Source: Bog-756 sp963833585 (GTDB lineage: Bacteria > Actinomycetota > Acidimicrobiia > Acidimicrobiales > RAAP-2). Taken from it: DNA of 64,000 bases. Below are positions 52,105 to 60,729 of this stretch, piece after piece. Position numbers and translations under genes: made by a program. Position 1 is the first letter of the stretch. Each line of letters opens with the position of its first letter. Location of the stretch: contig CAWHYF010000003.1 in the NCBI GenBank assembly GCA_963833585.1, positions 248,001 through 312,000 of the forward strand. Direction: 5' to 3'. The notes below the pieces were generated by a model. That model had not been told where the DNA came from. It saw nothing but the letters and a program-made list of their open reading frames with translations, and ran no database searches.

Positions 52105-52797
52105 TCAGCTCAGGTTCTCGCGGAAGAACGCGATGGACCGGTCCCAGAGGAGCCGGGCCGACTCCTCGTCGTGGACCTCGGGTCGGTCCTCATTGAAGAA
52201 GGCATGGTCGGCACCCGGGTAGTGGTGGAACTCGACGTCCTTGCCCATCGTCTTCAGCCGCGACTCGAGCTCGCGGGCGGCCTCCGGCGTGAAGTAGTCG
52301 TCCTGTCCGGCGGCGTGGCCCAGCACCGCGGCATCCAGTTTGGAGAAGTCGGGCTGGGCGTCGGGCCACGGGATGAGACCGTAGGCCGCCACGACGGCCT
52401 TGACGGCATCGGGGCGCTGGGTACCGAGCACCAGGGCCAGTCCTCCGCCCATGCAGAATCCGATCACCCCCACCTGGCTCCGGCCGGTACGGCGCAGCAG
52501 TTCGTCCACCGCGCCGCTCAGGTCCTGGGCGGCTGCGTCCATCTTGAGGGCCATCATCCGTTTGCCCGCTTCGTCCGGCTCGGTGAGGGGCACGGTGGTC
52601 CCGTGATAGAGGTCGGGGGCGACGGCGGTGAACCCGGCCTCGGCGAAGCGATCGCAGGTCCGTTTGATCTGGTCGACGAGTCCCCACCACTCCTGGAGGA
52701 CGATGATTCCGGACGTCGCCGCGGCACCACTCGGAGGGGCGGCGATATAGCCCTGACCGGTGCTCCCATTGCTCGGAAATTCGATGATTTCACCCAT
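52105..52797 (-). CDS. dienelactone hydrolase family protein
   Basis: A 230-residue alpha/beta hydrolase of the dienelactone hydrolase family. The nucleophile is Cys in VGVIGFCMGGGLAL, the Asp is in AAGQDDYFTP and the His in YPGADHAFFNED. The EWWGL segment after strand 3 is typical. It hydrolyses lactones such as dienelactone, or related esters. The ATG at 52797 (GEIIEFPSNG) is the natural start; the frame is open further upstream as shadow. Confidence 0.9.
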   Translation of the reverse strand: MGEIIEFPSNGSTGQGYIAAPPSGAAATSGIIVLQEWWGLVDQIKRTCDRFAEAGFTAVAPDLYHGTTVPLTEPDEAGKRMMALKMDAAAQDLSGAVDELLRRTGRSQVGVIGFCMGGGLALVLGTQRPDAVKAVVAAYGLIPWPDAQPDFSKLDAAVLGHAAGQDDYFTPEAARELESRLKTMGKDVEFHHYPGADHAFFNEDRPEVHDEESARLLWDRSIAFFRENLS

Positions 52798-53000
52798 GGT
52801 CCATGACCCTACCGTGCCGGTCCCGGACGGTCGCCAGGAGCACACGAGGAGCGGTGAGCCCGTGGTCTGACCACCCCCGTTGCGGCTGTCTCCCCCGGCT
52901 TCCTGGCGGGGAATCGACACACCGAAAGACCAGGTGAGAAGGTCATCGCTGGGGGGGTACCTTGTGATGCCGGGTCGGTTGGGCTAGACAGTAGGGCGAT

Positions 53001-54213
53001 ATGACTCACGCCGAGCAGTACTCGACGTCTGAGCCAAGTGCGTCTCCTGCCCCCCGGAAACAGCCTCGCAAACGGGTGTTTACGGTGCTCGCACTGGTTG
53101 CCTCATTAGCTGTCACCTCGGCGGTGATTTCGGCTCGCTCGACCCGCCGGGGCGGACCAACTTTCCGACGCCAAATCGGAGGCGGCATCGGTGACGGCCA
53201 AGCTCCAGGCCATCCAGGCCCAGCAGGCATCGCTGAGCGGTCAGGTCCAGGCGGCCGACTACCACCTGTCCCAGTTGCAGGACCAGATCACCGCCAACCA
53301 GGCCCAGGTGACCAAGGACCAGGCCGAGGTGACCAAGGACCAGAGCCAACTGCGGACCCAGGCCATCAGTGACTACACCAGCAGTGGCACGACCAATCAG
53401 GTCACCCAGATGTTCTCGTCGGACCCCAACACCACCGGCATCCGCAACGAGTACTCGTCCATCGCCACCGGCAACGTGACCACCACCATCGACAACCTGC
53501 ACTCCGCCCAGGCCCAGTTGCAGGCCACCCAGGCCGCCCTCCAGCAACAGGAGTCGTCGGCCACCGCCACCCGGGACAACCTGCAGACGGCCAAGGACCA
53601 GGCCGGACAGCTGGCCAGCCAGTACCAGGGCACGCTCAACAGCGTGGACGCCCAGATCCAGACCATCGTGGCGCAGCAGCAGGCGGCCGCGGCGGCCGCC
53701 GCCGCGCAGGCGGCCCAGGCCGCATTCAACGCCAAGGTCACCGCGGCCCAGAAGGCCCAGTCCACCGGCGGGCAGACCGTGTCCCAGACCAGCCGTTCGG
53801 GCGGGTCGGCCGCCACGGCCGCCACGGCCGTCCCCTCCGGTCCCCCGCCCCCGGTTGCCGCCGGCGTGGCCGGGGCCATCCAGGCCGCCGAGGGTGAGAT
53901 CGGTGTCCCCTACGTGTGGGGCGGATCCTCCCCCTCCGGGTTCGACTGCTCCGGCCTGGTGATGTGGTCCTATGCGCAGGCCGGCATCTCCCTCCCCCGC
54001 ACGTCGGGTGCGCAGTACGCGGCCACCACGCACATCCCGCTCGCCGATATCCAGCCGGGTGACCTGCTCTTCTACGGTCCCGGCGGCTCAGACCACGTGG
54101 CCATGTACGTCGGAGGCGGCTCCATGATCGAGGCGCCCTTCACCGGGGCCTCGGTGTGGATCACCGGGGTGCGCACCGGCGACGGCTTCGTCGGCGTCGG
54201 CCGGGTCGGCTGA
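53001..54213 (+). pseudogene. NlpC/P60 peptidoglycan endopeptidase, single-base frameshift
   Basis: The first frame (ATG at 53001) gives a signal peptide (RVFTVLALVASLAVTSAVIS). The second, to the stop at 54213, gives a long coiled coil (Gln/Ala-rich, about 150 residues), a Pro-rich linker and an NlpC/P60 domain with catalytic Cys in GFDCSGLVMWSY, His in GGSDHVAMYVGG and the third polar residue after it. Removing one G from the GGGG run at 53149-53152 joins the frames (STRRADQLSDAKSEAAS) into a normal secreted wall hydrolase of about 403 residues, RipA/CwlO-like. It should cut the stem peptide during cell separation. The break is probably a sequencing error. Confidence 0.85.
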
Positions 54214-54255
54214 GCCCCAGGCGGTCGACGGTCCCTCGGCCCGGCCCGGTGGACC

Positions 54256-55065
54256 TCAGCCTTGGTCGTGGGCGGCGAATTCGGTTGGCGGCATCTGACC
54301 CACCGTCCCGCCCGCACGCGGACCGGGAGGCCGGCCGAACCGGTAGGCCAGGGCGTCCCGTCCCGCCTGGATGACCATGGCCTGGCCGGTCTCCTCGCCG
54401 GCCAGGCAGTCGACGACCGCGGCGGACACGGCACTGGGATCGATGAGCGGGAATCCACTGGACTCGAGCATGTCGCGGCTCTCCCCGACCATGGGGGTGT
54501 CCACGATGCTCGGGCACACGGCATTGACGGTGATGTGGAGTTCGGCCAGCTGCGGCACCAGCGAACGGACCAGCCCCACCATCGCGTGCTTGGTCAGACA
54601 GTAGATGGGGTCGGGCGAGAAACCGATCAGCCCGGCCAGCGACGCGGTCACCACGACGGCACCCCCACCGCGTGCCGCCAGGGCGGGGACCAGGGCGCGG
54701 GCCCCGTAGACCACGCCGTCGACGTTGACCGACATGATGCGTCGGTAGGCCTCGTCGGTGAGGGCGGTGATTTCGGCCTCGCCGGTCATCACCCCGGCGT
54801 TGAGGTGGGCCAGGTCGATGCCACCGAAGTGAGCGGTGACGGCGTCGACGATCCCCGGCCACTGGTCCGAGCGGCCCACGTCGGCCTGCAACCCCAGCCC
54901 GCCGATGGTCGAGGCGGTGCGCTCCGCGGTCGCACCGTCGAGGTCCACCACCGCCACCGAGACGCCGGCGTCGGCCAGGCGGACGGCGGTGGCCAGCCCG
55001 ATCCCCGATCCGCCCCCGGTGACCACGGCGACTCTTCCGGCCAGGTCTCGCATGCTCTCCCCCAT
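54256..55065 (-). CDS. SDR family oxidoreductase
   Basis: A 269-residue classical SDR: VTGGGSGIGLAT, HLNAGVMTG, catalytic Ser in VVTASLAGLIG and PIYCLTKHAMV (Tyr-x-x-x-Lys intact). The C-terminus lacks the usual VDGG of FabG-like proteins and ends in a Gly/Pro-rich tail. It resembles 15-hydroxyprostaglandin-dehydrogenase-like SDRs in the DLAHLNAGV region. Substrate unknown. It is convergent with the NlpC/P60 gene. Confidence 0.87.
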   Translation of the reverse strand: MGESMRDLAGRVAVVTGGGSGIGLATAVRLADAGVSVAVVDLDGATAERTASTIGGLGLQADVGRSDQWPGIVDAVTAHFGGIDLAHLNAGVMTGEAEITALTDEAYRRIMSVNVDGVVYGARALVPALAARGGGAVVVTASLAGLIGFSPDPIYCLTKHAMVGLVRSLVPQLAELHITVNAVCPSIVDTPMVGESRDMLESSGFPLIDPSAVSAAVVDCLAGEETGQAMVIQAGRDALAYRFGRPPGPRAGGTVGQMPPTEFAAHDQG

Positions 55066-55306
55066 CTCCCGTGCTGGTGATCGTATTCAACGCTGGTAAC
55101 CGCCGTATCCGGCGGCCGGACCACCGTTGGCCGTGCGGTAGGCACGCTCGGTGCGGCACCTTCGCCGGTGGACCCGCTGGCCGACCACCGGAACGCAGGT
55201 CCGCCGGGCGGTCCCGGTGCCACCCTACCGGGCGCCTGGTGCATACTGGGGAGGTGCCGATTGCGTCTCGGATCGGGCACCCCTCGACCATGAGACCCCC
55301 TTCTCC

Positions 55307-56362
55307 ATGAGACCGATTCCTGTCGCGTTCCACATCTGGTTCCTCGAGGTCCACACCTACGGAATCGGGCTGGCCCTCACCTTCTGGTTCGGACTCCGCT
55401 ACACCGAACGTCGGCTCCGACGGGCCGGGTATCCCTGGCACTGGGTGACCGGCATGTTCGTGTGGGTGATCATCGCCGCCATCGTCGGTGCCCGGGCCCT
55501 CCACGTGCTCTCCAACCTGTCCTTCTACTCGTCGCACCCGGGTCAGGTCCTCGCCATCTGGCAGGGTGGGCTGTCGTCGTTCGGCGGGCTCCTCTTCGCC
55601 GTGCCGGTGGCCATCATCAGCACCCGGCACCGCTGCCCCGAGCTTCCCGGTATGCGCTTCGCCGATCTGATGGCCCCGGTGCTCATGGCCTGCTGGGGCA
55701 TGGGCCGGCTCCTCGGCCCCCAGCTGATGGTGGCGGGGGGCGGTCACCGGACCGACCAGTGGTTCGGGATGTACTACGCCGGCCAGGCGGGCAAACGGCT
55801 CCCGGTACCGATCTTCCAGGCCATCGAGGACTTCACGATCTTCGGCATCCTCCTGTTGGTGGAGCGGTGGCTGCGGACCTCGGCCCCCCCGCCCGTGCCG
55901 GCCGGGGACGGGGCCGAACCGAGGCCCGTCCTCCTGCCCCCTGCCGGCATCGTCATCGGGGTGGGCATGGTGCTGTGGGGCATCGAGCGCTTCCTCGACG
56001 AGCATCTGTGGCTGGGCCAGGACGGCCACCTGGGTTCACTCCTGGTCCAGGGCGCGGGCATCGCCCTGGCCGTGGTGGGATCGGTGCTGCTGATCACCCG
56101 GCTGGGCCCGCTCCGGCGGTGGCGTCGCGGCGAGGGGGGTGATCCGGCCCCGCCCGGGTTCGGGTCCTCGGGGACGCCGGATGCCGCCCGGACCGACTCG
56201 TCGAGCACCGAGGCCGACTCCGACGCCGACTCCGAGCCGGATGCCGAAGGTGAAGCCGACGCCGACGCCGACCCGGCCGCCCTCCGGGGGGACACCGCCT
56301 CTCCCGAGAACCCGGCGGTGCCGTCGGTGGTCCCGTCGGTCGGCGTCAGTGAGGACGACTGA
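55307..56362 (+). CDS. divergent prolipoprotein diacylglyceryl transferase-like membrane protein
   Basis: A 351-residue protein with about seven transmembrane helices and the overall Lgt layout: short N-terminus, IWQGGLSSFGGLL in the place of the Lgt motif, GMGRLLGPQLMVAGG in the place of the Lgt signature and PVPIFQAIEDFTIF after it. Key Lgt positions are changed: the invariant His of the GGLxxHGGL motif is Phe, and the Asn/Glu of the signature are lost. A catalytically different or inactive Lgt relative is likely. The C-terminus is acidic, Asp/Glu/Ala-rich (DSDADSEPDAEGEADADADP). ATG at 55307. The 3' end overlaps the convergent gene by 17 bp. Confidence 0.7.
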   Translation: MRPIPVAFHIWFLEVHTYGIGLALTFWFGLRYTERRLRRAGYPWHWVTGMFVWVIIAAIVGARALHVLSNLSFYSSHPGQVLAIWQGGLSSFGGLLFAVPVAIISTRHRCPELPGMRFADLMAPVLMACWGMGRLLGPQLMVAGGGHRTDQWFGMYYAGQAGKRLPVPIFQAIEDFTIFGILLLVERWLRTSAPPPVPAGDGAEPRPVLLPPAGIVIGVGMVLWGIERFLDEHLWLGQDGHLGSLLVQGAGIALAVVGSVLLITRLGPLRRWRRGEGGDPAPPGFGSSGTPDAARTDSSSTEADSDADSEPDAEGEADADADPAALRGDTASPENPAVPSVVPSVGVSEDD

Positions 56363-57167
56363 GGGGCTGACCGAAGCGGTCGGCCCCCGGCCCCGCACCG
56401 GCCTCCCGTCCCCTCGACGGTCGCCGGGTCGACGCCGCCACGGCGCCGAGGGTCGCCACCGTGGCCAGACCCACGATGACCGCCATCGACGGCGGGCGGA
56501 CCCAGGCGGCGATGAGGGCGGCGCAACCCAGTTCGACCCCGACCACCAGCTTGCCGATGGCCGGGCCGAGCTCGGAGAACCGCCGGTGAAAGGAGCGCAG
56601 CTCGGAGGGGCTGGTGACGTGTCGGGTCAGGAGGACGGCCGTTCCCCGGATCACGCCGAAACCCGTCCCCACGGCCAGGGCCACCATCGGCGTCCCGGTC
56701 AGTGCGCCGAGGACGATCATCAGGTACACGGCCGCGGTGGTGATGAAGGTGGCCAGACCGCACCCGATCTGCCAACCGAATCCGGCTCCATAGACCCAGG
56801 GCCGATACCGGTCGAGCCACCGCTCGTTGACCTGGCGACCGTGGGTGGGCAGCCGGATCCTGGCGAACCCCGTGTCCGATCCGGCCGCGGCCAGGGCGGC
56901 GACCAGGGCGGTCGCCCCGGTGGCCCCGGACGAGAGGTGCAGGGCCTGGACGCCGCCGGCCAGGCCGGCCATCAGCAGGCCCAGGGTGGCCCCACCCAGC
57001 GTCGCCCCCGCCAGGAACCAGGCCGAGGTGGTCCGGTAGGAGTGGCCCCGGCCCCGCTCGACCAAGGGAGTGATGGTGGACAGCATGGAAAGGCCGCACG
57101 GTGACCACGTCGATCGCACCGCGGCGATGACGGCGGTCAGCGCGGCCATCAGGGTCAGACAGAGCAT
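56346..57167 (-). CDS. CcdA/DsbD-like membrane protein of the Cys-rich operon
   Basis: A 273-residue polytopic protein with about six helices. Cys24 lies in RSTWSPCGLSMLSTITP, a close match to the SPC-x-LPLLP element of CcdA/DsbD electron carriers, and Cys136 in GFGWQIGCGLATFITTA sits where CcdA has its second membrane Cys. Family members pass reducing power from cytoplasmic thioredoxin across the membrane. It is last in the five-gene operon, 2 bp after the Cys-rich gene, so it probably keeps the pathway's thiols reduced. The assignment is inference from motif positions; the family name is not certain. Confidence 0.6.
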   Translation of the reverse strand: MLCLTLMAALTAVIAAVRSTWSPCGLSMLSTITPLVERGRGHSYRTTSAWFLAGATLGGATLGLLMAGLAGGVQALHLSSGATGATALVAALAAAGSDTGFARIRLPTHGRQVNERWLDRYRPWVYGAGFGWQIGCGLATFITTAAVYLMIVLGALTGTPMVALAVGTGFGVIRGTAVLLTRHVTSPSELRSFHRRFSELGPAIGKLVVGVELGCAALIAAWVRPPSMAVIVGLATVATLGAVAASTRRPSRGREAGAGPGADRFGQPLSRPH

Positions 57168-57169
57168 GA

Positions 57170-58573
57170 CTACGCCGCCGATCCGTAGAAGGTCGTGTTG
57201 AACGTGAAGATCCCGCCGTCGGAGGCCACCATCCAGTAGCCCTGTTCGGCGGGCGGTGCGGCCAGGCCCACGATGGGCTGGTTGAGGTGCTGGCCGCCCA
57301 TCGAGCCGAAGAACTGGGCGTCGCCGAAGGAGAAGATGCCGCCGTCGGAGGCCACGCACCAGTAGCCGCGCCCGGTCGGGGTGGCGGCCAGGCCCACGAT
57401 GGGCTGGTTGAGGTGCTGGCCGCCCATCGAGCCGAAGAACTGGGCGTCGCCGAAGGAGAAGATGCCGCCGTCGGAGGCCACGCACCAGTAGCCGCGCCCG
57501 GTCGGGGTGGCGGCCATGCCCACGATGGGACGGTTGAGGTGCTGGCCGCCCATCGAGCCGAAGAACTGGGCGTCGCCGAAGGAGAAGATGCCGCCGTCGG
57601 AGGCCACCGTCCAATAGCCCTGGCCCGACACGGTGGCGGCCATCCCGACCATGGGCTGGTTGAGGTGTTGACCACCCATGGATCCCAGGAACGGCGCCCC
57701 GCCGAAGGAGAAGATGCCGCCGTCGGAGGCGACGAGGTAGTAGCCGCCGGCTCTCCGCAGACCCATCCCCACCATGGGCCTGGCCAGCGACACCCCCGAC
57801 TCGTCTCCGTCGTTGGGGAAGTCCCCGAACGGCAGCATCCTCCCGAACGACGTGACCATCCCGTAGCCGCCCCCGTCCGGGCTCGGGGCCATCCCCACCG
57901 TCTGACAGTTGGTGAGGGCCGAGGCGCACGGGGCCGGACGCGGGACGGGGAAGGCCGCGGTCCAGCAGGGTTCGTTCTGCTCGGCGGTGGAGTCGTCCTG
58001 GGCGTTGGTGGTCGTGCAACTGGGGTCGATCTCCCACGGTGGTACGCAGGCCACGACGCGGCAGACGATGCGGCCGATGCAATCGATCTGCTGATTGCAC
58101 TGGCCGTAGCGGAACTGGAAGCAGCCGGTGACATAGGAGTTGCAGCCGTTGGGACCACAGCCACAGGCGACCCCGTCACAACCGGGTTCGCAGAATCCCC
58201 ACCCGCCCCCGCAGCCCGTGGAGCACTGGCAGGCGGCGTTGCAGTCCATGTAGTACCGGGGGCCGCCACAGAAGGTGGAGTTGTCGGCCTTCCACCAGCC
58301 ACCCATCACGGTGTTGGTCGGACAGTAGTTGTAGCCACCGTTGACCGAGCAGCAGAACTCGGTGAAGCCGGCACAGCACGTCGACCCGCATCCGCAGTTG
58401 CTGTTGCCACAGTTGCAGACCAGGCCGTAGGCGGTACCGGGTCTGAGGACCAGGTCGAGGCCGGACCCGATGGCCACCGCGCTGCCGGCGTAGGCCGACC
58501 GGTTGATGAAGCTCCTGCGGGAGAGCCGAGACCCGAGGAAGCCGGCGGCCCGGTCCACCAGGGTCGTGCTCAC
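57170..58573 (-). CDS. Tat-exported Cys-rich protein with GYW repeat domain
   Basis: A 467-residue protein. A twin-arginine signal (SRLSRRSFINRSAYAG, residues about 15-30, then a hydrophobic stretch) is followed by 26 Cys in about 150 residues. The pattern CCSVNGGYNYCPTNTVMGGW, a further Trp, then YYMDC and RVVACVPPWEIDPSC recalls the disulfide-rich light chain of methylamine dehydrogenase (MauA) around its quinone-forming Trp. The C-terminal half holds about six 42-residue repeats of the form GYWxVASDGGIFSFG. The GTG at 58573 overlaps the MauE-like stop (GTGA). Related Cys-rich Tat proteins are widespread in Actinobacteria; function not established. Confidence 0.85.
   Translation of the reverse strand: MSTTLVDRAAGFLGSRLSRRSFINRSAYAGSAVAIGSGLDLVLRPGTAYGLVCNCGNSNCGCGSTCCAGFTEFCCSVNGGYNYCPTNTVMGGWWKADNSTFCGGPRYYMDCNAACQCSTGCGGGWGFCEPGCDGVACGCGPNGCNSYVTGCFQFRYGQCNQQIDCIGRIVCRVVACVPPWEIDPSCTTTNAQDDSTAEQNEPCWTAAFPVPRPAPCASALTNCQTVGMAPSPDGGGYGMVTSFGRMLPFGDFPNDGDESGVSLARPMVGMGLRRAGGYYLVASDGGIFSFGGAPFLGSMGGQHLNQPMVGMAATVSGQGYWTVASDGGIFSFGDAQFFGSMGGQHLNRPIVGMAATPTGRGYWCVASDGGIFSFGDAQFFGSMGGQHLNQPIVGLAATPTGRGYWCVASDGGIFSFGDAQFFGSMGGQHLNQPIVGLAAPPAEQGYWMVASDGGIFTFNTTFYGSAA
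57182..57760. repeat. 126-bp tandem repeats coding the GYW domain
   Basis: Units of 126 bp (42 codons) stand head to tail. The two central units (about 57358-57483 and 57484-57609) are almost identical at DNA level, while outer units are progressively diverged. They encode blocks containing GSMGGQHLNQPIVGLA. The pattern suggests growth by unequal exchange from the centre. Confidence 0.9.
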
Positions 58574-59133
58574 CGCTCCGTTCTCCGGCGTTGGAAGGTG
58601 ATTCCGGTGAGCGATCTGGCCGCCTGCAGGTGGGCCAGCACCGAGGTGGCCAGGTACACCAGCCACCCCCCGAGCACACTCACGGCCACCAGGGGGATCC
58701 CGGCGGCCGGCTGGTGGGAGAGGACTCCGGTCAGGGTGCCCGAGGGGGAGGACCAGGCCACGGCGGCGGCCGACAGGGCCAGCACGGCGTCGATGGCCAC
58801 ATGCACCCAGGTCGCAGGAGTGTCCGGGGTGCCGAAGCAGCCGCAGCTGGCGATGGCCCCGTCGGTCGAGCGGACGTAGGCCACGAATCCGGCGAACGCG
58901 GCGTAGGAGGACGCCACCAGGGCCGCCGACCACACGCCGGGCCGGGCCAGCGCGGTCACGCCGAGAGCGGCCTCGGCGACGGACCCCACCCGGACCACCC
59001 GGCGCAGCGCCGGAACGCCGAGGGGGAGGGCGACGGCAAGGGCCCGGGCGGTGTCGTCGGGCCGGATGGCCTTGGCCGCACCGGCCACTGCCAGGAGGCC
59101 ACAGGCCATCAGGTACAGACCGATCAGTTCCAC
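58570..59133 (-). CDS. MauE/DoxX-like redox-associated membrane protein
   Basis: A 187-residue protein with four to five hydrophobic helices. It starts ELIGLYLMACGLLAVAGAAK as in DoxX/MauE proteins and has the Cys pair in IASCGCFGTPDTPATW, the CxCFG motif of the MauE group. MauE is needed with MauD for disulfide formation in methylamine dehydrogenase light chain. The GTG at 59133 overlaps the upstream gene by 10 bp, and its stop overlaps the Cys-rich gene start by 4 bp. Both overlaps point to tight coupling of the membrane redox protein with its presumed client. Confidence 0.82.
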   Translation of the reverse strand: MELIGLYLMACGLLAVAGAAKAIRPDDTARALAVALPLGVPALRRVVRVGSVAEAALGVTALARPGVWSAALVASSYAAFAGFVAYVRSTDGAIASCGCFGTPDTPATWVHVAIDAVLALSAAAVAWSSPSGTLTGVLSHQPAAGIPLVAVSVLGGWLVYLATSVLAHLQAARSLTGITFQRRRTER

Positions 59134-59651
59134 CGGGCTCCCGTCGAGGTTGGAACGGCGGATCGGGCCGCGGTGGTGGAGGCCGGAGCCGGGCCCTGCG
59201 CAGGGTCCACCGCCAGGGTGCCGATCAGGTCGTTGACCCGGGGTACCAGGAGGTCGCGCTGCGCATGGCTTCCGAGCACCACGTACAGGGTGAAGGGCCG
59301 ACCTCCCTCGGTGAAGAACCACTGGGATCCCGACTGACCGCTGAGCCCGCGGCGGAGCACGTAGGGACGGAAGTCCGTGGTGGACAGTGACCTGGGCATG
59401 CCCGGTCGGGCGAAGAGCGGCGTTCCCAGGCTCTCCGGGCCGTACTCGAAGAGGGTGGCGAAGATGTCGGTGGCGGCCATCAGGTTGACCGCCCCACTGC
59501 CGAAGTCACCCACGTCGGCGGGGAGGGCGAAGGTGGCGAAATTGGCCACCGGATACGGCACCTCGCGGCCGATGGCCGGACGGATGAAGATGCGGCCCTC
59601 GAACCCGGTCGGCAGGGGCGCGGTGATCCCGTGGGCCCGGAGGACCGCCAC
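59124..59651 (-). CDS. conserved hypothetical protein of the Cys-rich operon
   Basis: A 175-residue protein of unknown function without Cys. Recognisable blocks are GSGAVNLMAATDIFATLFEY and QWFFTEGGRPFTLYVVLGSH, followed by VPRVNDLIGTL. The C-terminus is Ala/Ser/Thr-rich. It has no signal peptide or membrane segment that I can see. The GTG at 59651 overlaps the last base of the redoxin stop (TAGTG). Its place between the thioredoxin-like and MauE-like genes suggests a cytoplasmic accessory in the same process. Confidence 0.75.
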   Translation of the reverse strand: MAVLRAHGITAPLPTGFEGRIFIRPAIGREVPYPVANFATFALPADVGDFGSGAVNLMAATDIFATLFEYGPESLGTPLFARPGMPRSLSTTDFRPYVLRRGLSGQSGSQWFFTEGGRPFTLYVVLGSHAQRDLLVPRVNDLIGTLAVDPAQGPAPASTTAARSAVPTSTGARWN

Positions 59652-60541
59652 TAACGACCGGCCCTGCCGGTCGGAGACCGCTCCGCGTCCCCTCTCCCGT
59701 GGGGTGGCCCGGTCCGGGTTGGTGAGGACGGACCGTAGAGCGCTTCGAGCGAGGACGGATAGAGACTCGGGTCACCGGGGAGGATCCCGGCGGTGATGAG
59801 CTCACGGTCGTTGTCGAGCTCACGTTCCGGTCCGTCGAGCCCGTCGGCGTGACCCCGGCTCCGGCTGCCCGTCGAGAACGTCCGTGCGTCCGACTCGGCC
59901 CGCCGGACCAACTCGACGACTTGGCGGAACTGGTTGGCCACCCCTTCGCCGATCCGCCGACCCGACTCACCGTCGATGAGGACGAAGAAGGGTGAACCCG
60001 GTACCTCGTAGTCCCCCCAGGCTTCGGTGGACATGACCACCGCCAGGCCGTCGGGAGCCTGGGCGGCCACCGCGGCCGGGATCTCCATGTCCGGTCCCTT
60101 GGTGACCACGACGAGCCGGGTGCCGGTCGGCAGGCCCAGCTGGTCGGCGTTCCGGAAGGCCTGCCAGAACCCCGCACACGTGGAGCAGCCCGAGGACAGG
60201 AAGGCCAACAGGGTGAGGCGCTCCCCACCGGTGACGGCGACGGCCAGGGCATCTCCCCGGGGTGTCACGCCGACCACGGTGGGAGCCGAGGTCGAGCTGC
60301 GCTCCCCCGGGAGGGGCGGCCCGATGGTCAGTGGCACCCGGACGGATGTGCCGCCCTCCGGGTCGGGTGAGCTGGCCGCGGAACGACCATCGTGGTGTTG
60401 GTCGGTGGGGCCGGGCTCACCGACGCCCACGCCGAGATCGTGGAGGGCCTTGAGGATGTCGGCGTGGCTGCGCAGGAGCCCCGCCACCAGGACGGCGAGA
60501 AGAAGGACAACGGCACTCAACACGACAGCCAGTGCAACCAC
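59651..60541 (-). CDS. membrane-anchored thioredoxin-fold protein (MauD/TlpA-like)
   Basis: A 296-residue protein. An N-terminal membrane anchor (about residues 2-22, VALAVVLSAVVLLLAVLVAG) is followed by a linker and a thioredoxin-like domain with the redox pair CSTC in LLAFLSSGCSTCAGFW and the cis-Pro motif in YEVPGSPFFVLIDG. This is the layout of MauD, a thiol-disulfide oxidoreductase facing the outside. The C-terminal 60 residues are low complexity. The GTG at 60541 has GGGAGG seven bases upstream. It is first in the five-gene operon and probably handles disulfides of the 26-Cys protein. Confidence 0.85.
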   Translation of the reverse strand: MVALAVVLSAVVLLLAVLVAGLLRSHADILKALHDLGVGVGEPGPTDQHHDGRSAASSPDPEGGTSVRVPLTIGPPLPGERSSTSAPTVVGVTPRGDALAVAVTGGERLTLLAFLSSGCSTCAGFWQAFRNADQLGLPTGTRLVVVTKGPDMEIPAAVAAQAPDGLAVVMSTEAWGDYEVPGSPFFVLIDGESGRRIGEGVANQFRQVVELVRRAESDARTFSTGSRSRGHADGLDGPERELDNDRELITAGILPGDPSLYPSSLEALYGPSSPTRTGPPHGRGDAERSPTGRAGR

Positions 60542-60729
60542 GTACTTCCTCCCGATGGATCGAGTCGCCGGACCACAGCGTGAGGCCCCTGCTCGCGTCT
60601 CATGCTACGGAGCACCGCCATCGAAACGGTGTATCGCCGATGACCTCGTACGCAGACCTCGCCGATCGCCCTCGGGGCCCGCGGGTCGCTCGCGGGCAGG
60701 CACCCCCGCCGGTCAAGCCCGCGGTCGGC

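Noticed and set aside
52798..53000. Possible c-di-AMP (ydaO-type) riboswitch before the NlpC/P60 gene
   Set aside because: Such riboswitches often precede wall hydrolases in actinobacteria, but I could not find the conserved core sequences or pairing here.
55288..55312. Direct repeat of CCATGAGACC before the lgt-like gene as another TGAGAC site
   Set aside because: The two copies are direct rather than inverted, and overlap the start codon; spacing differs from the other dyads.
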